A stretch of DNA of 64,000 nt, from NCBI GenBank assembly GCA_035568175.1, contig DATMON010000004.1, positions 439,324 to 503,323 of the forward strand, given 5' to 3'. Shown here piece after piece: positions 25,726 to 33,911 of this stretch. This DNA comes from AV40 sp035568175 (GTDB lineage: Bacteria; Verrucomicrobiota; Verrucomicrobiia; Chthoniobacterales; UBA10450). The notes beneath the pieces were generated by a model. It made no database searches and was not told the origin of the DNA. It saw only the letters and a program-made list of their open reading frames with translations. A program made the position numbers and the translations under genes. Within the stretch, counting starts at the first letter, position 1. Each line of letters begins with the position of its first letter.

Positions 25726-26147
25726 ACCAACCTGGCGTCGAGATTGATTTGCGTGCCAGCCAACGCGACCGAAACTGGACAGGTTTTCTTTGTTTGTTCC
25801 GCTTGCTCGCGAAATTTTGCTTCGTCGATGCCAGGAACTTCGGCTTCGGTTTTCAAATCGATGGTCGTGATTTTTGGTCCGCCGCCCACCATCTCCAGTT
25901 TCACCGTCGCGGTTGTGCTGATGCGTTTGGCGGGATGGCCCGCTTTCTCGAGGTTGGAGGAAAGCGCCATTGAGTAACATCCGGCCTCAGCCGCGCCGAT
26001 CAGTTCCTCAGGATTCGTCCCCTTGCCTTCCTCAAACCGCGACGAAAAAGAATACGGTCCTTCAAATGCGCCGCTCCCGAGTTTCATCGTTCCTTTGCCC
26101 TGCTTCAGTGTGCCGTCCCACACGGCCGATCCAGTTCGTGTTGCCAT
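25722..26147 (-). CDS. OsmC-family peroxiredoxin
   Basis: A 141-residue protein of the OsmC/Ohr fold. The two redox cysteines are present: one in AAEAGCYSMALS (about residue 57) and one in TKKTCPVSVALAG (about residue 125). The N-terminal strand region ATRTGSAVWDGTLKQGKG is typical of OsmC. The enzymes reduce organic hydroperoxides in the cytoplasm. The sequence is closer to OsmC than to Ohr by eye. It is a single gene, convergent with the polymerase gene (4-base overlap at the stops). Confidence 0.9.
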   Translation of the reverse strand: MATRTGSAVWDGTLKQGKGTMKLGSGAFEGPYSFSSRFEEGKGTNPEELIGAAEAGCYSMALSSNLEKAGHPAKRISTTATVKLEMVGGGPKITTIDLKTEAEVPGIDEAKFREQAEQTKKTCPVSVALAGTQINLDARLV

Positions 26148-26208
26148 AGTTTTGTCTCCGTTAATTGTTGCTTATCAACGATTCGCTTCGAACGGACGTG
26201 CGTGCAAC

Positions 26209-27525
26209 TCAGGCGGGCTCCGCCGCAGGAATATCACCCAACGGTTGGGCCTGATCCCGGTTTGCTTGCGCTTCTGCCATGGCGCGTTGTTTGCGTCCGA
26301 GCCAGATGCTCAACACGCACCAACCGGCCGTGACCGGAACTGCAATCCAACTGATCGTACCCAGGGCAAGACCAAGATGCTGCAAACCGCGATAGGACCA
26401 TGAGCCTAACTGATCTCCGGTGCGATAACCCAGCGTGTCGGTAACGCTCTTCACTTTGTATTTGTCCTCGCGTTTCAGAACGGTGAAAAGAATCTCGCGT
26501 GAGGGCCGCATCAACGCGTAGGCGGCGGCGCGGCGGGCAACTTGAAAGACTGCCAACAAAGCCAAACTGGCCGCGACGCCCATCGCAGCGAAACCGACCA
26601 GGCTCACAAATGGCAGTGCAACAAGTGTAAACGCAACTCCGAACCACTTGAGTAAACGACCGGTGAGGAAAATCTGGATGAGAACCGTGATGCTATTGAC
26701 CCAGATTTCAAGGCTACCAAAGAATTCTGTGCGAGCGGTACTGGTTTTCAGTACTCCACCTGCAAGTTCGCTCTGCTGAAAATAAGCCCAGGTCGAAGTT
26801 GTTGTGTAAAGCACCATGCTCGCGGCGAGCCCCATGAGGTACGGCGAGCGGCATATGTGCGCGATGCCCGACCAGACTGATCCGCCGATTGGTGCTTCGG
26901 CCGTGGCAGCGGTCTTGTCTTCTTCGGCAAAGCCGCGCGGGAAAAAGCGAACAAGAAATCCGGCAATAACGAACATTCCCGCTGCGATAACGAGAAGATT
27001 CGCCGGACCGATGTCACGCACGTAATGCTTGGTAATATAGGCGCCAAGGATCGCCCCGAGCGTGCCGCCGACGGCAATGAAACCGTAAAGACGTTTGCCC
27101 TGTTCCACTGTGAACAGGTCGGTCATGAACGCCCAGAAGACAGCGGTGTTAAACAGATTGAACACACTGACCCAAACAAAAAACCCCCGGCCAATCCATA
27201 CTTGCTCTGCCTCGGGACGAGTTCGCATTGCGATGAAAAAGAGTCCAAACACGAAAATGAAAAATCCATAGGCAAGCGGAATGAATTTTCGCCGCGACAT
27301 TCGCGCCACCGTCGCGGCGAATGCCGCATTCGCGACCAACATCGCTACTAGCGTTGCGGTGAACATCCACGGCAGCGCTTCCATATTGCTCGCGCCAATG
27401 CTGTCACGGATTGGCTTAGTGATGTAATAGCCGGCCAGGATAAGGAAATGGAAAACGAACCCGAGCCAGAGCGCGCGGATTTCTTCCGGTTTTACGTCAA
27501 CGATCTTAGCGAAGAGGCGTTTCAC
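26209..27525 (-). CDS. MFS-type transporter resembling Npt1/Npt2 nucleotide exchangers
   Basis: A 438-residue membrane protein with about twelve helices. It opens with KPEEIRALWLGFVFHFLILAGYYITKPIRDSIG, similar in outline to the ATP/ADP translocase (Tlc/Npt) branch, including the YxxxKPxRD region, and has FFVWVSVFNLFNTAVFWAFM typical of that group. Tlc proteins of intracellular bacteria import host ATP, whereas the many free-living homologues have unknown substrates, so a nucleotide substrate is not claimed. It starts 11 bases after the upstream oxidoreductase-like gene on the same strand, so they may be co-transcribed. Confidence 0.65.
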   Translation of the reverse strand: MKRLFAKIVDVKPEEIRALWLGFVFHFLILAGYYITKPIRDSIGASNMEALPWMFTATLVAMLVANAAFAATVARMSRRKFIPLAYGFFIFVFGLFFIAMRTRPEAEQVWIGRGFFVWVSVFNLFNTAVFWAFMTDLFTVEQGKRLYGFIAVGGTLGAILGAYITKHYVRDIGPANLLVIAAGMFVIAGFLVRFFPRGFAEEDKTAATAEAPIGGSVWSGIAHICRSPYLMGLAASMVLYTTTSTWAYFQQSELAGGVLKTSTARTEFFGSLEIWVNSITVLIQIFLTGRLLKWFGVAFTLVALPFVSLVGFAAMGVAASLALLAVFQVARRAAAYALMRPSREILFTVLKREDKYKVKSVTDTLGYRTGDQLGSWSYRGLQHLGLALGTISWIAVPVTAGWCVLSIWLGRKQRAMAEAQANRDQAQPLGDIPAAEPA

Positions 27526-27536
27526 TCCGTTTCAGG

Positions 27537-28667
27537 TCAGGACGCCTTGTTCTTCCAAGCGGTTAGCACTTCGCCTTCGCGTTCGGGCGTCAGACCGGCG
27601 CGCAGCTTCGATTGTCGATCCGGCGGCAGCGACTTGAACCAGGCGAGAGTGTCGCGCGCAGTTTCGGCGAGCGGACGAAACGTCAAACCTTTACTCAGCG
27701 CGCGACTGATATTCGTTCGCGCGAGGCCGCTTTCTTTTCCGGTCCAGACGGGCATGTCGGACCATGGCTCCACTTTTTGCTGGGTCAAAAGCTCCTCATC
27801 CACCCAGGTTAAGGTCGCGTTCGACTTCTCCGCCTCTTTAATTCCATCGAGCATTCCGCCAATCCCAAGCGGTTTCGCCGGTCCAGTCGCGTTGTAAATT
27901 CCGGCCTCGCTGTTTTCGACCATGCGAATCGTCCATTCGGCTAAATCGCGCGCATCGATGAACTGCACTGGATCGTTGGCATTGCCGGGCGCAAGGACTT
28001 CGCCGCCACGATCGATCCGCACCGGCCAGTAGGTGAAACGATCGGTCTCATCGCGCGGACCGACAATCAATCCGGGACGAATGATCAATGCTTTTCCCGG
28101 AAAGCATTTTTCGGCCTCTTTTTCCGAGAGCGCCTTAAGCGGGCCATAGGTTTTGTAACCGGAAGCTTTCATGGCTTCGAGCGTCTCCTTGTAGGGATCC
28201 GGGCCTTCGTATTTCGCCAGCGGCGCCGATTCATCAACGCCTTGTTTCACCTCGCCATAGACCGAGATCGTGGAAATGAAAACGTAGCGATCGACATTGC
28301 CTTTCAACACTTGCGCGGCATCACGAACCCACGCTGGTAACGTCGTCGGATTATCGATCACGACGTCCCATTGTCGATTTTTCAGGGCGTCGAGCTTGCC
28401 ATTTCGGTCGCCAACGAGCTGTTCGACTTCGGCCGGCGTTTCGCCCGGGTGCGTTTTGCCGCGATTAAAGGTTGTGATCTTGTGTCCGCGGCTCAGGGCA
28501 TAGCGGATTTGATAAGGCCCGGTGAAGCCGGTGCCGCCCAAAATCAGGATGCGCAACTGCTTCACCGTTTTTTCTGCAAATAATGATGTCGATCTTGTGC
28601 CGAGCGCAACAGTCGCGCCAGCAGCCGCGGAAATTTGGATAAAATGACGGCGGGTGGTTCTCTTCAT
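27537..28667 (-). CDS. Tat-exported extended-SDR NAD-binding protein
   Basis: A 376-residue protein with a twin-arginine signal (RTTRRHFIQ followed by SAAAGATVALG). The mature part is an extended short-chain dehydrogenase/epimerase fold: ILILGGTGFTGPYQIRYAL (nucleotide loop), VFISTISVYGEV, a YxxxK (YGPLK) catalytic pair, IIRPGLIVGPRDETDRF and FIDARDLAEW. Export by Tat fits a protein folded with its cofactor in the cytoplasm. Substrate unknown. It is followed closely on the same strand by the transporter gene. The 28668-28930 stretch upstream (263 bases) shows no clear feature beyond an expected divergent promoter region. Confidence 0.8.
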   Translation of the reverse strand: MKRTTRRHFIQISAAAGATVALGTRSTSLFAEKTVKQLRILILGGTGFTGPYQIRYALSRGHKITTFNRGKTHPGETPAEVEQLVGDRNGKLDALKNRQWDVVIDNPTTLPAWVRDAAQVLKGNVDRYVFISTISVYGEVKQGVDESAPLAKYEGPDPYKETLEAMKASGYKTYGPLKALSEKEAEKCFPGKALIIRPGLIVGPRDETDRFTYWPVRIDRGGEVLAPGNANDPVQFIDARDLAEWTIRMVENSEAGIYNATGPAKPLGIGGMLDGIKEAEKSNATLTWVDEELLTQQKVEPWSDMPVWTGKESGLARTNISRALSKGLTFRPLAETARDTLAWFKSLPPDRQSKLRAGLTPEREGEVLTAWKNKAS

Positions 28668-28930
28668 GTTTGGCGATTACGAACGCAGGTTTATCGTTCC
28701 AATCAAGATCAACCGGATCCCCCGACATCAGGCCGCCGAAGACAATTGGAAGGTGGAATTGGCCGTTTACCGGACCCCGAGATGCGGACGCGAATATTAG
28801 TGCTTGCGTCTTGATTATAATTACCATAAACTCTCGAAAGATGGATCTTCAGAGGCAGAAAAAAACCCAGAGTTTTTTTAGAAAAACCGGTTGCACAGGC
28901 AGCCGATCTGCTTGATATGTGGCGCTCTTT

Positions 28931-29494
28931 ATGCCGAAAACCACTCCCCTTGCCCCCTGTTTCATAGCAATTTCTGCCTGCAGCGTTTTCTTTGCGACTG
29001 CGGCCCACGGCCAGATGGTTGAATCGGCGAAATCGCGGTTCATTTTCAAAGATGCCGACGGAAAGAGCGACTCGGCCGAGATCGTTACCAAATATATCCC
29101 GAAGAAAATCGTCCATCCGCTCGTGAAAATGGACAGTTCAATCGACCCCAAATTGAGGCAGGCTGCGACCATCGCCGAGGACCGCGCTCATGCCCATTCG
29201 CGCGAGCAATGCTGGCATTACGTGAAAGAAGCCTTAGTCGCGTCGGGCGCGGTCAACTCATACCCGAAAACAGTTAACGCCAAGGATGCGGCCAAAGAGC
29301 TGGTCAATAATTACGGTTTCAAGAAGCTTCCGGTGCGCGACCCCTACAAGGCGCCAGTCGGATCGGTACTCGTTTACAACAACAAAAAGGGCGCCGGCCA
29401 CGTGGAAATCAGGACCAAGAGCGGTTTCGCGAGCGACTTTCGGTCCAAGATTCCTTCGCCGCGCCCATTGATCGGCGTCTATACCAAGTCGTAA
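28931..29494 (+). CDS. secreted CHAP/NlpC-like cysteine hydrolase candidate (paralogue A)
   Basis: A 187-residue protein with a signal peptide ending near ATAAHGQ. The C-terminal half has a CHAP/NlpC-P60-like arrangement: a cysteine in EQCWHYVKEALVASG, the strand PVGSVLVYNN and a histidine in GAGHVEIRTKSGFASDF. These are the expected nucleophile and base of a peptidoglycan amidase or endopeptidase. It has a clear paralogue at 30896-31453 (shared CWHYVK, SSYPKT/NSYPKT, GHVEIRTK). A GTG four codons upstream (28919) is an alternative start. It is convergent with the 3D-domain gene. The call is by motif pattern, not firm family assignment. Confidence 0.6.
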   Translation: MPKTTPLAPCFIAISACSVFFATAAHGQMVESAKSRFIFKDADGKSDSAEIVTKYIPKKIVHPLVKMDSSIDPKLRQAATIAEDRAHAHSREQCWHYVKEALVASGAVNSYPKTVNAKDAAKELVNNYGFKKLPVRDPYKAPVGSVLVYNNKKGAGHVEIRTKSGFASDFRSKIPSPRPLIGVYTKS

Positions 29495-29502
29495 CCGGTT
29501 GA

Positions 29503-29527
29503 TGTCGATCTTCGCGGAAGATCGATA
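29503..29527. terminator. hairpin made of two inverted copies of the iterated motif, between convergent genes
   Basis: TCGATCTTC (29505-29513), loop GCG, GAAGATCGA (29517-29525): a perfect 9-bp stem extended by one wobble and one A-T pair. The left arm contains an exact TGTCGATCTT (29503-29512). The right arm is AAGATCGATA, one base off the motif. It fills the 38-base gap between two converging genes, the position in which Neisseria uptake-sequence pairs act as terminators. There is no strong T run. Confidence 0.7.
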
Positions 29528-29532
29528 ATTCG

Positions 29533-30135
29533 TTAGCGGCCGAGGCGGCCGAGCGGGTTTCTAACGATAACTCCGATTGGACCAGGAGCTGACGCACTAG
29601 TAGTGGCTGTAACAGCTCCCGTAGAGCCAGCCTTCGCGGCATTGGCCATTGTCGTCGTCGGACTTAACACGATTGGTTGGGAGTTGGTAATATTCGGTTT
29701 CGCCACGGCCGGAGCGCCGGGCGGAATTACCTTCACATTGACGAATGGCGGATTGGCGTTCGCCCACGCCAAAGCCTGCCGTTTGGTTTCAAAAAACTTA
29801 TCGATGACGACCGCGTTGCGTTCGGGAATGGTCCGCCCCAATCTGCGGGCGGCTTTGCGATTTCGGACAGCGCTACCAGTGTCGACCGCCGATAAAGCAC
29901 TTCCATCGGGAAGCACGACCCGACTGCCATAAGGTATTTTTTGTGGATCGACAGCGCAGTGACCTTGCTGCAAACGCAAACCCGTCGCCGATTGGTGCTG
30001 GCGGGTATAACGGTCCGCGCCCTGCCCGCCATGGGCCCAGTAAACCGTGACCCGCGCCAGAAGCGAATTATCACCGGTGAAACCGTTGGCCGTCGCAATA
30101 ACGCCCAGCGACAACAGGACGATCAATTGTTTCAT
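29533..30135 (-). CDS. secreted 3D-domain protein (paralogue B)
   Basis: A 200-residue protein with a signal peptide (LIVLLSLGVIATANG). The mature part is a 3D domain, named for three conserved Asp: HCAVDPQKIPYGSRVVLP, SAVDTGSAVRNRKAAR and VVIDKFFETKRQALAWA. This double-psi beta-barrel fold is shared with MltA lytic transglycosylases and Sps/RpfB-type wall enzymes, so action on peptidoglycan is likely. A low-complexity Ala/Thr/Pro tail follows. It overlaps the upstream paralogue by 4 bases (ATGA). Confidence 0.78.
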   Translation of the reverse strand: MKQLIVLLSLGVIATANGFTGDNSLLARVTVYWAHGGQGADRYTRQHQSATGLRLQQGHCAVDPQKIPYGSRVVLPDGSALSAVDTGSAVRNRKAARRLGRTIPERNAVVIDKFFETKRQALAWANANPPFVNVKVIPPGAPAVAKPNITNSQPIVLSPTTTMANAAKAGSTGAVTATTSASAPGPIGVIVRNPLGRLGR

Positions 30136-30695
30136 AGTGCCGTCCGTTTGGCGGAGCGCCTCAGCGGATCACTCGGGCCGGTAATCTCCGTTCCGTCCGC
30201 ATTGACCCGTGCCTCTAACGTCTTCGTTCTCGGCAATGCGGCCGTTGGTGTCTCGTTTCTTGGAACTTCAGCAACCAGCGCTTTCGATTCGACGCGAGAT
30301 CCAGCCGGCACGATCCGCACGGTCATGAAATGCGGATGCGAGCCCTCCCAGGCAAGCGCTGCTTCTCGGGATTCAAAAAATCGATCGATGACGAGGGCAT
30401 TGCGCTGTGAAGCGGTTCGTCCCGTCACGCGCGCGGCCTTACGATTGACGACGTCCGGTCCGCTATCGACCGCGATGCAAGCCGCGTCCGGAAATAACAC
30501 GCGACTGCCGAATGGAATTCGCTTCGGGTCGACCGAGCAATGTCCCGCGCGCAGACGCGCACCATTGGAACAGGCGCGCACCTGACCTTCGCCCGGCCAG
30601 TAGACGGTGATGCGCGCGACCAATGATTCTTCGTGCGCGAAAATTGGAGTCGCGAACAAAAAAGCAAAGCCAATCGTTATTAGTAAATATCTCAT
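30132..30695 (-). CDS. secreted 3D-domain protein (paralogue B')
   Basis: A 187-residue protein with signal peptide (YLLITIGFAFLFATPIFA) and a 3D domain: HCSVDPKRIPFGSRVLFP, IAVDSGPDVVNRKAAR and LVIDRFFESREAALAW. It is a clear tandem paralogue of the next gene. The frame is open 14 codons further up, but this ATG gives a proper signal peptide. The tail is shorter and different. It is divergent from the second CHAP-like gene. Bases 30696-30895 probably hold both promoters, but none is obvious. Confidence 0.76.
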   Translation of the reverse strand: MRYLLITIGFAFLFATPIFAHEESLVARITVYWPGEGQVRACSNGARLRAGHCSVDPKRIPFGSRVLFPDAACIAVDSGPDVVNRKAARVTGRTASQRNALVIDRFFESREAALAWEGSHPHFMTVRIVPAGSRVESKALVAEVPRNETPTAALPRTKTLEARVNADGTEITGPSDPLRRSAKRTAL

Positions 30696-30895
30696 TCCCT
30701 TTTCATCGCTGGAACGCCCAACGCGTATCCGGCGCAAACACTGCTGAATCGCAGGTTTTTAATTAAAATTCGGAACAGACCAGTAAAGTGGTTCCCTGTC
30801 CGTTGCAAATTTTTGTTGGGGAAATATTTACGCGGGAAATGTGGAAACGAATTTCCGCTTGCGAAGTGGCATGTACCCTGCAATACAACGTTGGC

Positions 30896-31453
30896 GTGCG
30901 ACGTGTTACCGTCCTCACCTTTCTATGCGCGGGAAGCTTCGCCCTTTTCGCCTCGCCGCTTCGAGCTGAGGGCCTGCAAGAATCGACCAAAAAGTTTGTT
31001 TATAAAGACAGCTCAGGTCAAATCACATCCGTTCGGGTCGTCCATCATTATTGGAAAACACCAATCGTTCATCCGTTAGCGAAAATCGATCCGCGCCTCG
31101 ATCCGAAACTCGCGCGAGCGGCAACGTTCGCGCAAGAGCGCGCCAATGCGGAGCCGCAAGCGCACTGCTGGCATTACGTGAAACACGCCTTGTTTTCGGC
31201 GGGGGTGATCAGTTCCTATCCCAAAACCGCTCTCGCGGCCGAAGCCGGCGACGAGCTAATGCGCAGTTATGGATTCAAACGATTGCCGATTCGCGATCCG
31301 TACGCGGCACCGATCGGCGCGGTCCTCGTTTATGGTAACCGGACTCACGGCCACGTTGAAATTCGAACCAAGGACGGATTCGTGAGCGATTATCACAGCA
31401 AGAATCGCTGTTTTTATCCGTTGATCGCGGTTTACGGAAAATTCGGGTCCTAA
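30896..31453 (+). CDS. secreted CHAP/NlpC-like cysteine hydrolase candidate (paralogue A')
   Basis: A 185-residue protein starting at GTG. The frame extends upstream to 30788, but only this start places the hydrophobic segment VTVLTFLCAGSFALFASP at the N-terminus as a signal peptide. It shares with paralogue A the nucleophile region AHCWHYVKHALFSAG, ISSYPKT, IGAVLVYGN and GHVEIRTKDGFVSDYHSK. A second cysteine near the C-terminus (NRCFYP) is absent from paralogue A. Together with A, B and B' it forms a mirrored four-gene cassette of secreted wall-active candidates. Confidence 0.6.
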   Translation: MRRVTVLTFLCAGSFALFASPLRAEGLQESTKKFVYKDSSGQITSVRVVHHYWKTPIVHPLAKIDPRLDPKLARAATFAQERANAEPQAHCWHYVKHALFSAGVISSYPKTALAAEAGDELMRSYGFKRLPIRDPYAAPIGAVLVYGNRTHGHVEIRTKDGFVSDYHSKNRCFYPLIAVYGKFGS

Positions 31454-31514
31454 AGATCCCTTGGGTTTAGGGGCGGTGAGTTGCGTGAACTATTGGCACG
31501 GCTAAGCTTTATCC

Positions 31515-31577
31515 GGGCAATGGAGTTTGCCTTCCTTCGGCTGGAGGAGAACCGCGCTGTGAGCTGATGACTCCTGC
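31515..31577 (+). ncRNA. fluoride riboswitch (crcB motif) aptamer
   Basis: The segment begins GGGCAATGGAGTTTGCC, the diagnostic 5' core of the crcB motif with the first stem GGCAA/TTGCC, followed by a hairpin region and ACCGC, then GCTGATGACTCCTGC, the conserved 3' block whose CTCC (31571-31574) can pair with GGAG (31522-31525). The aptamer binds fluoride through Mg2+ ions. It lies 16 bases upstream of a crcB/fluC fluoride channel gene, the most common partner of this RNA. Confidence 0.92.
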
Positions 31578-31588
31578 AAAACAGGAGG
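31571..31588 (+). promoter_or_regulatory. Shine-Dalgarno-sequestering hairpin of the fluoride switch
   Basis: CTCCTG (31571-31576), loop CAAAA, CAGGAG (31582-31587): a perfect 6-bp stem that buries most of the crcB ribosome site AGGAGG (31583-31588). The same CTCC is needed by the aptamer's pairing with GGAG, so fluoride binding should free the ribosome site. This is an inferred translational on-switch. Confidence 0.75.
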
Positions 31589-31592
31589 TTAC

Positions 31593-31994
31593 ATGCTCGC
31601 ATTAAAACAAATTCTTATCGTGGCATTGGGTGGCGCCGTCGGTTCGGTTGCACGATATAAGATTGGAGGCTTTGCATTGCATCACACACAAGCCTGGGAT
31701 TTCCCGCTCAGTACTTTTTGTGTCAATGCGCTCGGATGCTTTGTCATTGGGGTGCTTGCCGCATTGGTCGAGCATCACGATCTGTTTTCGGCGTCAGCGC
31801 GGTTGTTTCTCTTTACCGGCCTGCTCGGCGGCTTCACAACTTTCTCGGCGTTCGGCTACGAAAGCGCATTTCTTCTTCGGCGCGGTCTGCTTCAAGTAAT
31901 GACGGAATACATATCGCTCAGCATTGTGTGCGGAGTTGCTGCGGTGTTCGCCGGGATGAAGCTGGTGGACCTCTTTTGGCCACCGCATCACTGA
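31593..31994 (+). CDS. crcB: fluoride channel FluC/CrcB
   Basis: A 133-residue protein with four helices. Fluc signatures: GGAVGSVARYKIG at the N-terminus, the pore Asn in STFCVNALGCFVIG and GGFTTFSAFGYES, which contains the central Na+-site and the Phe-box helix break. Fluc proteins work as antiparallel dimers that export toxic fluoride. A very strong AGGAGG ribosome site precedes the ATG and is controlled by the riboswitch above. It is convergent with the KimA-like gene, 9 bases apart. Confidence 0.95.
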   Translation: MLALKQILIVALGGAVGSVARYKIGGFALHHTQAWDFPLSTFCVNALGCFVIGVLAALVEHHDLFSASARLFLFTGLLGGFTTFSAFGYESAFLLRRGLLQVMTEYISLSIVCGVAAVFAGMKLVDLFWPPHH

Positions 31995-32003
31995 CGCCGG
32001 GAT

Positions 32004-33824
32004 TCACGCGTAAACGAGGAGATCGATTTCCTCCGGCAGCAAACTTGAAACTTCGCGGATCACATTCCCGCGAAGAAGATTGATCAACGCGTTACGTTGC
32101 GGCGCGCCGAGAATGAGACGAGAGGCCCCAAGGGTGGCAGCAATATCGACAATCGTCTCGGCAGCAGAAGGACTGACGGCGTAGGCAAACAGCGGCGGGT
32201 GATCGCCCGCCTTTTCCTTCGCCTCGTTGAAAACTCGGCTCGCTTCTTCGTCATCCTGCCATTTACGGTTGGCATCCTGCTCAGTCATGAACGCCTGCTC
32301 GCGGACAAAAAGCAGATAAAGGCGCGAGCCGCTTTTGCGCGCTTCGCGCAAAGCGAAGTCGAGCGTGCGGCCGGTGCCGCGAATCGCACACAAGATTGCT
32401 TCGCCGCCAATTGATGGCGCCGGTTCGCGCGCTGTCGTAGCAAGATCGGCATCCATCCGTTCCGGCGCAGGCGCGGGTTTGGTTTCTGTTTTCATTCGAC
32501 GTTCCAGAACCAACCCCCGCAGGATCAAGCCAATAACGAGAATCGTAATTGCAAAGTAGCGCGCGTTCGGTTTGTCGATCAGCAACGATATTTCAATCGC
32601 CGCCATGACGATGAAAGTCACGAACATGAGCGTACGCTCCCAAGGTTTGATCGACAGTTTACGATCGGTCGCGGTCGCGCCGAGATTAGTCGCAATTGCG
32701 CCAACGACACCGACAGCATACAAATCAGCCAGACCGGACATGTCTTTGACGACAACGACGAGCAACATCGGAACGAGCGTGGCTAGGAGCATGCCCGCGC
32801 TCGGAACTCCCCATTTGTTGAGCCGCTGAAAAATCTTTGGAAGCTCGCGATCGCGTGACATAAGAAATTGGATCGCGATCAGATCGACAATCGCGGTGTT
32901 GGACGCCGAGAGAAGCAAAAGACCGAACACCACGCTGACGATAACGGCGAAAAGGTGGCCGAGTCCCGGTCCCAGTGCGCCACCGACAAAGATCTGCCCC
33001 ATGTAACGCAGCATATAATCGCGTACGCCTTCCGCGCCGGGCGCGTTCACATCGCCGTTCACGATCTGCAGACCATTTAGCGCGTGAACGGCCAATCCGA
33101 ACAACGCGGTGAAGACACAGACTTCAATCATGACCACCAAGATTGCAGGTGTGGAAGTCTTGGTAACGGATGGTTGCGCGTCGGTGCTGCCGGGATCGAG
33201 TTTCATCACGCCGGTGGCATTGGCGATGGCTTCGACGCCCGAGAGCGCGAGCACGATACCGACGAAGGCGAACCAATTTTGCGAAAACGCTCCGTGCAAC
33301 GGTTCCAGATGAGCGAACGCTTCGCCGAAATGCGGCAAACTGAAAAGCCCAAGGGTGATGACGACGATCACCGTTGGGACGGAGATCAAAAACGCGAGGC
33401 CGCCGGTCTGCTTTGGTCCGAGCAGATTGAGCAACCCGATGATAAGGATCGCGGCCGCGGCGAATTTTTCGGGATGCGGAACCCCCAGATAGGCAAACGC
33501 AGAAAGCGCGCTGATGGCCGCCGTTACCAAATAATCGGCGATGAGGAGGAACGCGCCGACAATTGAAATCACCTCACTGCGATGTCGCACGCTCGCGTAA
33601 ACGCCGCCGCCGTCCGGATAAAGCCGGCAGATGACCATGTAGTTAAGGCCGACCAGCGCGGTCAGCACGCACATGAGCGCGATGAGCCAGAACGAAGCGT
33701 AACCGGCGACCGCGAACGCGAGACCGATTACGTAGGCTTTGCTCGTACCCCAGTCACCGTACAAAATCGCGGCGGCGCGCTTCCAATCGACGTTGCGTGG
33801 CCGTTTAACGTTGGTTGGTATCAT
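32004..33824 (-). CDS. KimA-like APC transporter with C-terminal Usp-like domain, probable K+ importer
   Basis: A 606-residue protein: about twelve APC-type helices to residue ~445, then a cytoplasmic Usp-like domain (about 470-606, ending SRLILGAPQRNALINLLRGN). It was compared from memory with Bacillus KimA (607 residues). The first helix has Asp24 and Tyr31 (GDWGTSKAY) in the same D-x6-Y spacing as KimA's potassium-site pair. YPDGGGVYASV, ALSGVEAIAN (Glu198), LSASNTAIVDL and LYAVGV (Tyr369) also match. Position 87 bases after kdpE supports potassium import. An amino-acid substrate, the default for APC proteins, is the alternative. A close paralogue lies at 43490-45388. Confidence 0.75.
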   Translation of the reverse strand: MIPTNVKRPRNVDWKRAAAILYGDWGTSKAYVIGLAFAVAGYASFWLIALMCVLTALVGLNYMVICRLYPDGGGVYASVRHRSEVISIVGAFLLIADYLVTAAISALSAFAYLGVPHPEKFAAAAILIIGLLNLLGPKQTGGLAFLISVPTVIVVITLGLFSLPHFGEAFAHLEPLHGAFSQNWFAFVGIVLALSGVEAIANATGVMKLDPGSTDAQPSVTKTSTPAILVVMIEVCVFTALFGLAVHALNGLQIVNGDVNAPGAEGVRDYMLRYMGQIFVGGALGPGLGHLFAVIVSVVFGLLLLSASNTAIVDLIAIQFLMSRDRELPKIFQRLNKWGVPSAGMLLATLVPMLLVVVVKDMSGLADLYAVGVVGAIATNLGATATDRKLSIKPWERTLMFVTFIVMAAIEISLLIDKPNARYFAITILVIGLILRGLVLERRMKTETKPAPAPERMDADLATTAREPAPSIGGEAILCAIRGTGRTLDFALREARKSGSRLYLLFVREQAFMTEQDANRKWQDDEEASRVFNEAKEKAGDHPPLFAYAVSPSAAETIVDIAATLGASRLILGAPQRNALINLLRGNVIREVSSLLPEEIDLLVYA

Positions 33825-33911
33825 TAGTAGTGGATGATGAGATCCATCGGCGCGCTAACTTGGCCTCGACAGTCGCCGTTGCAAATCCTACCGACCTATT
33901 CGGCAGTCGTG

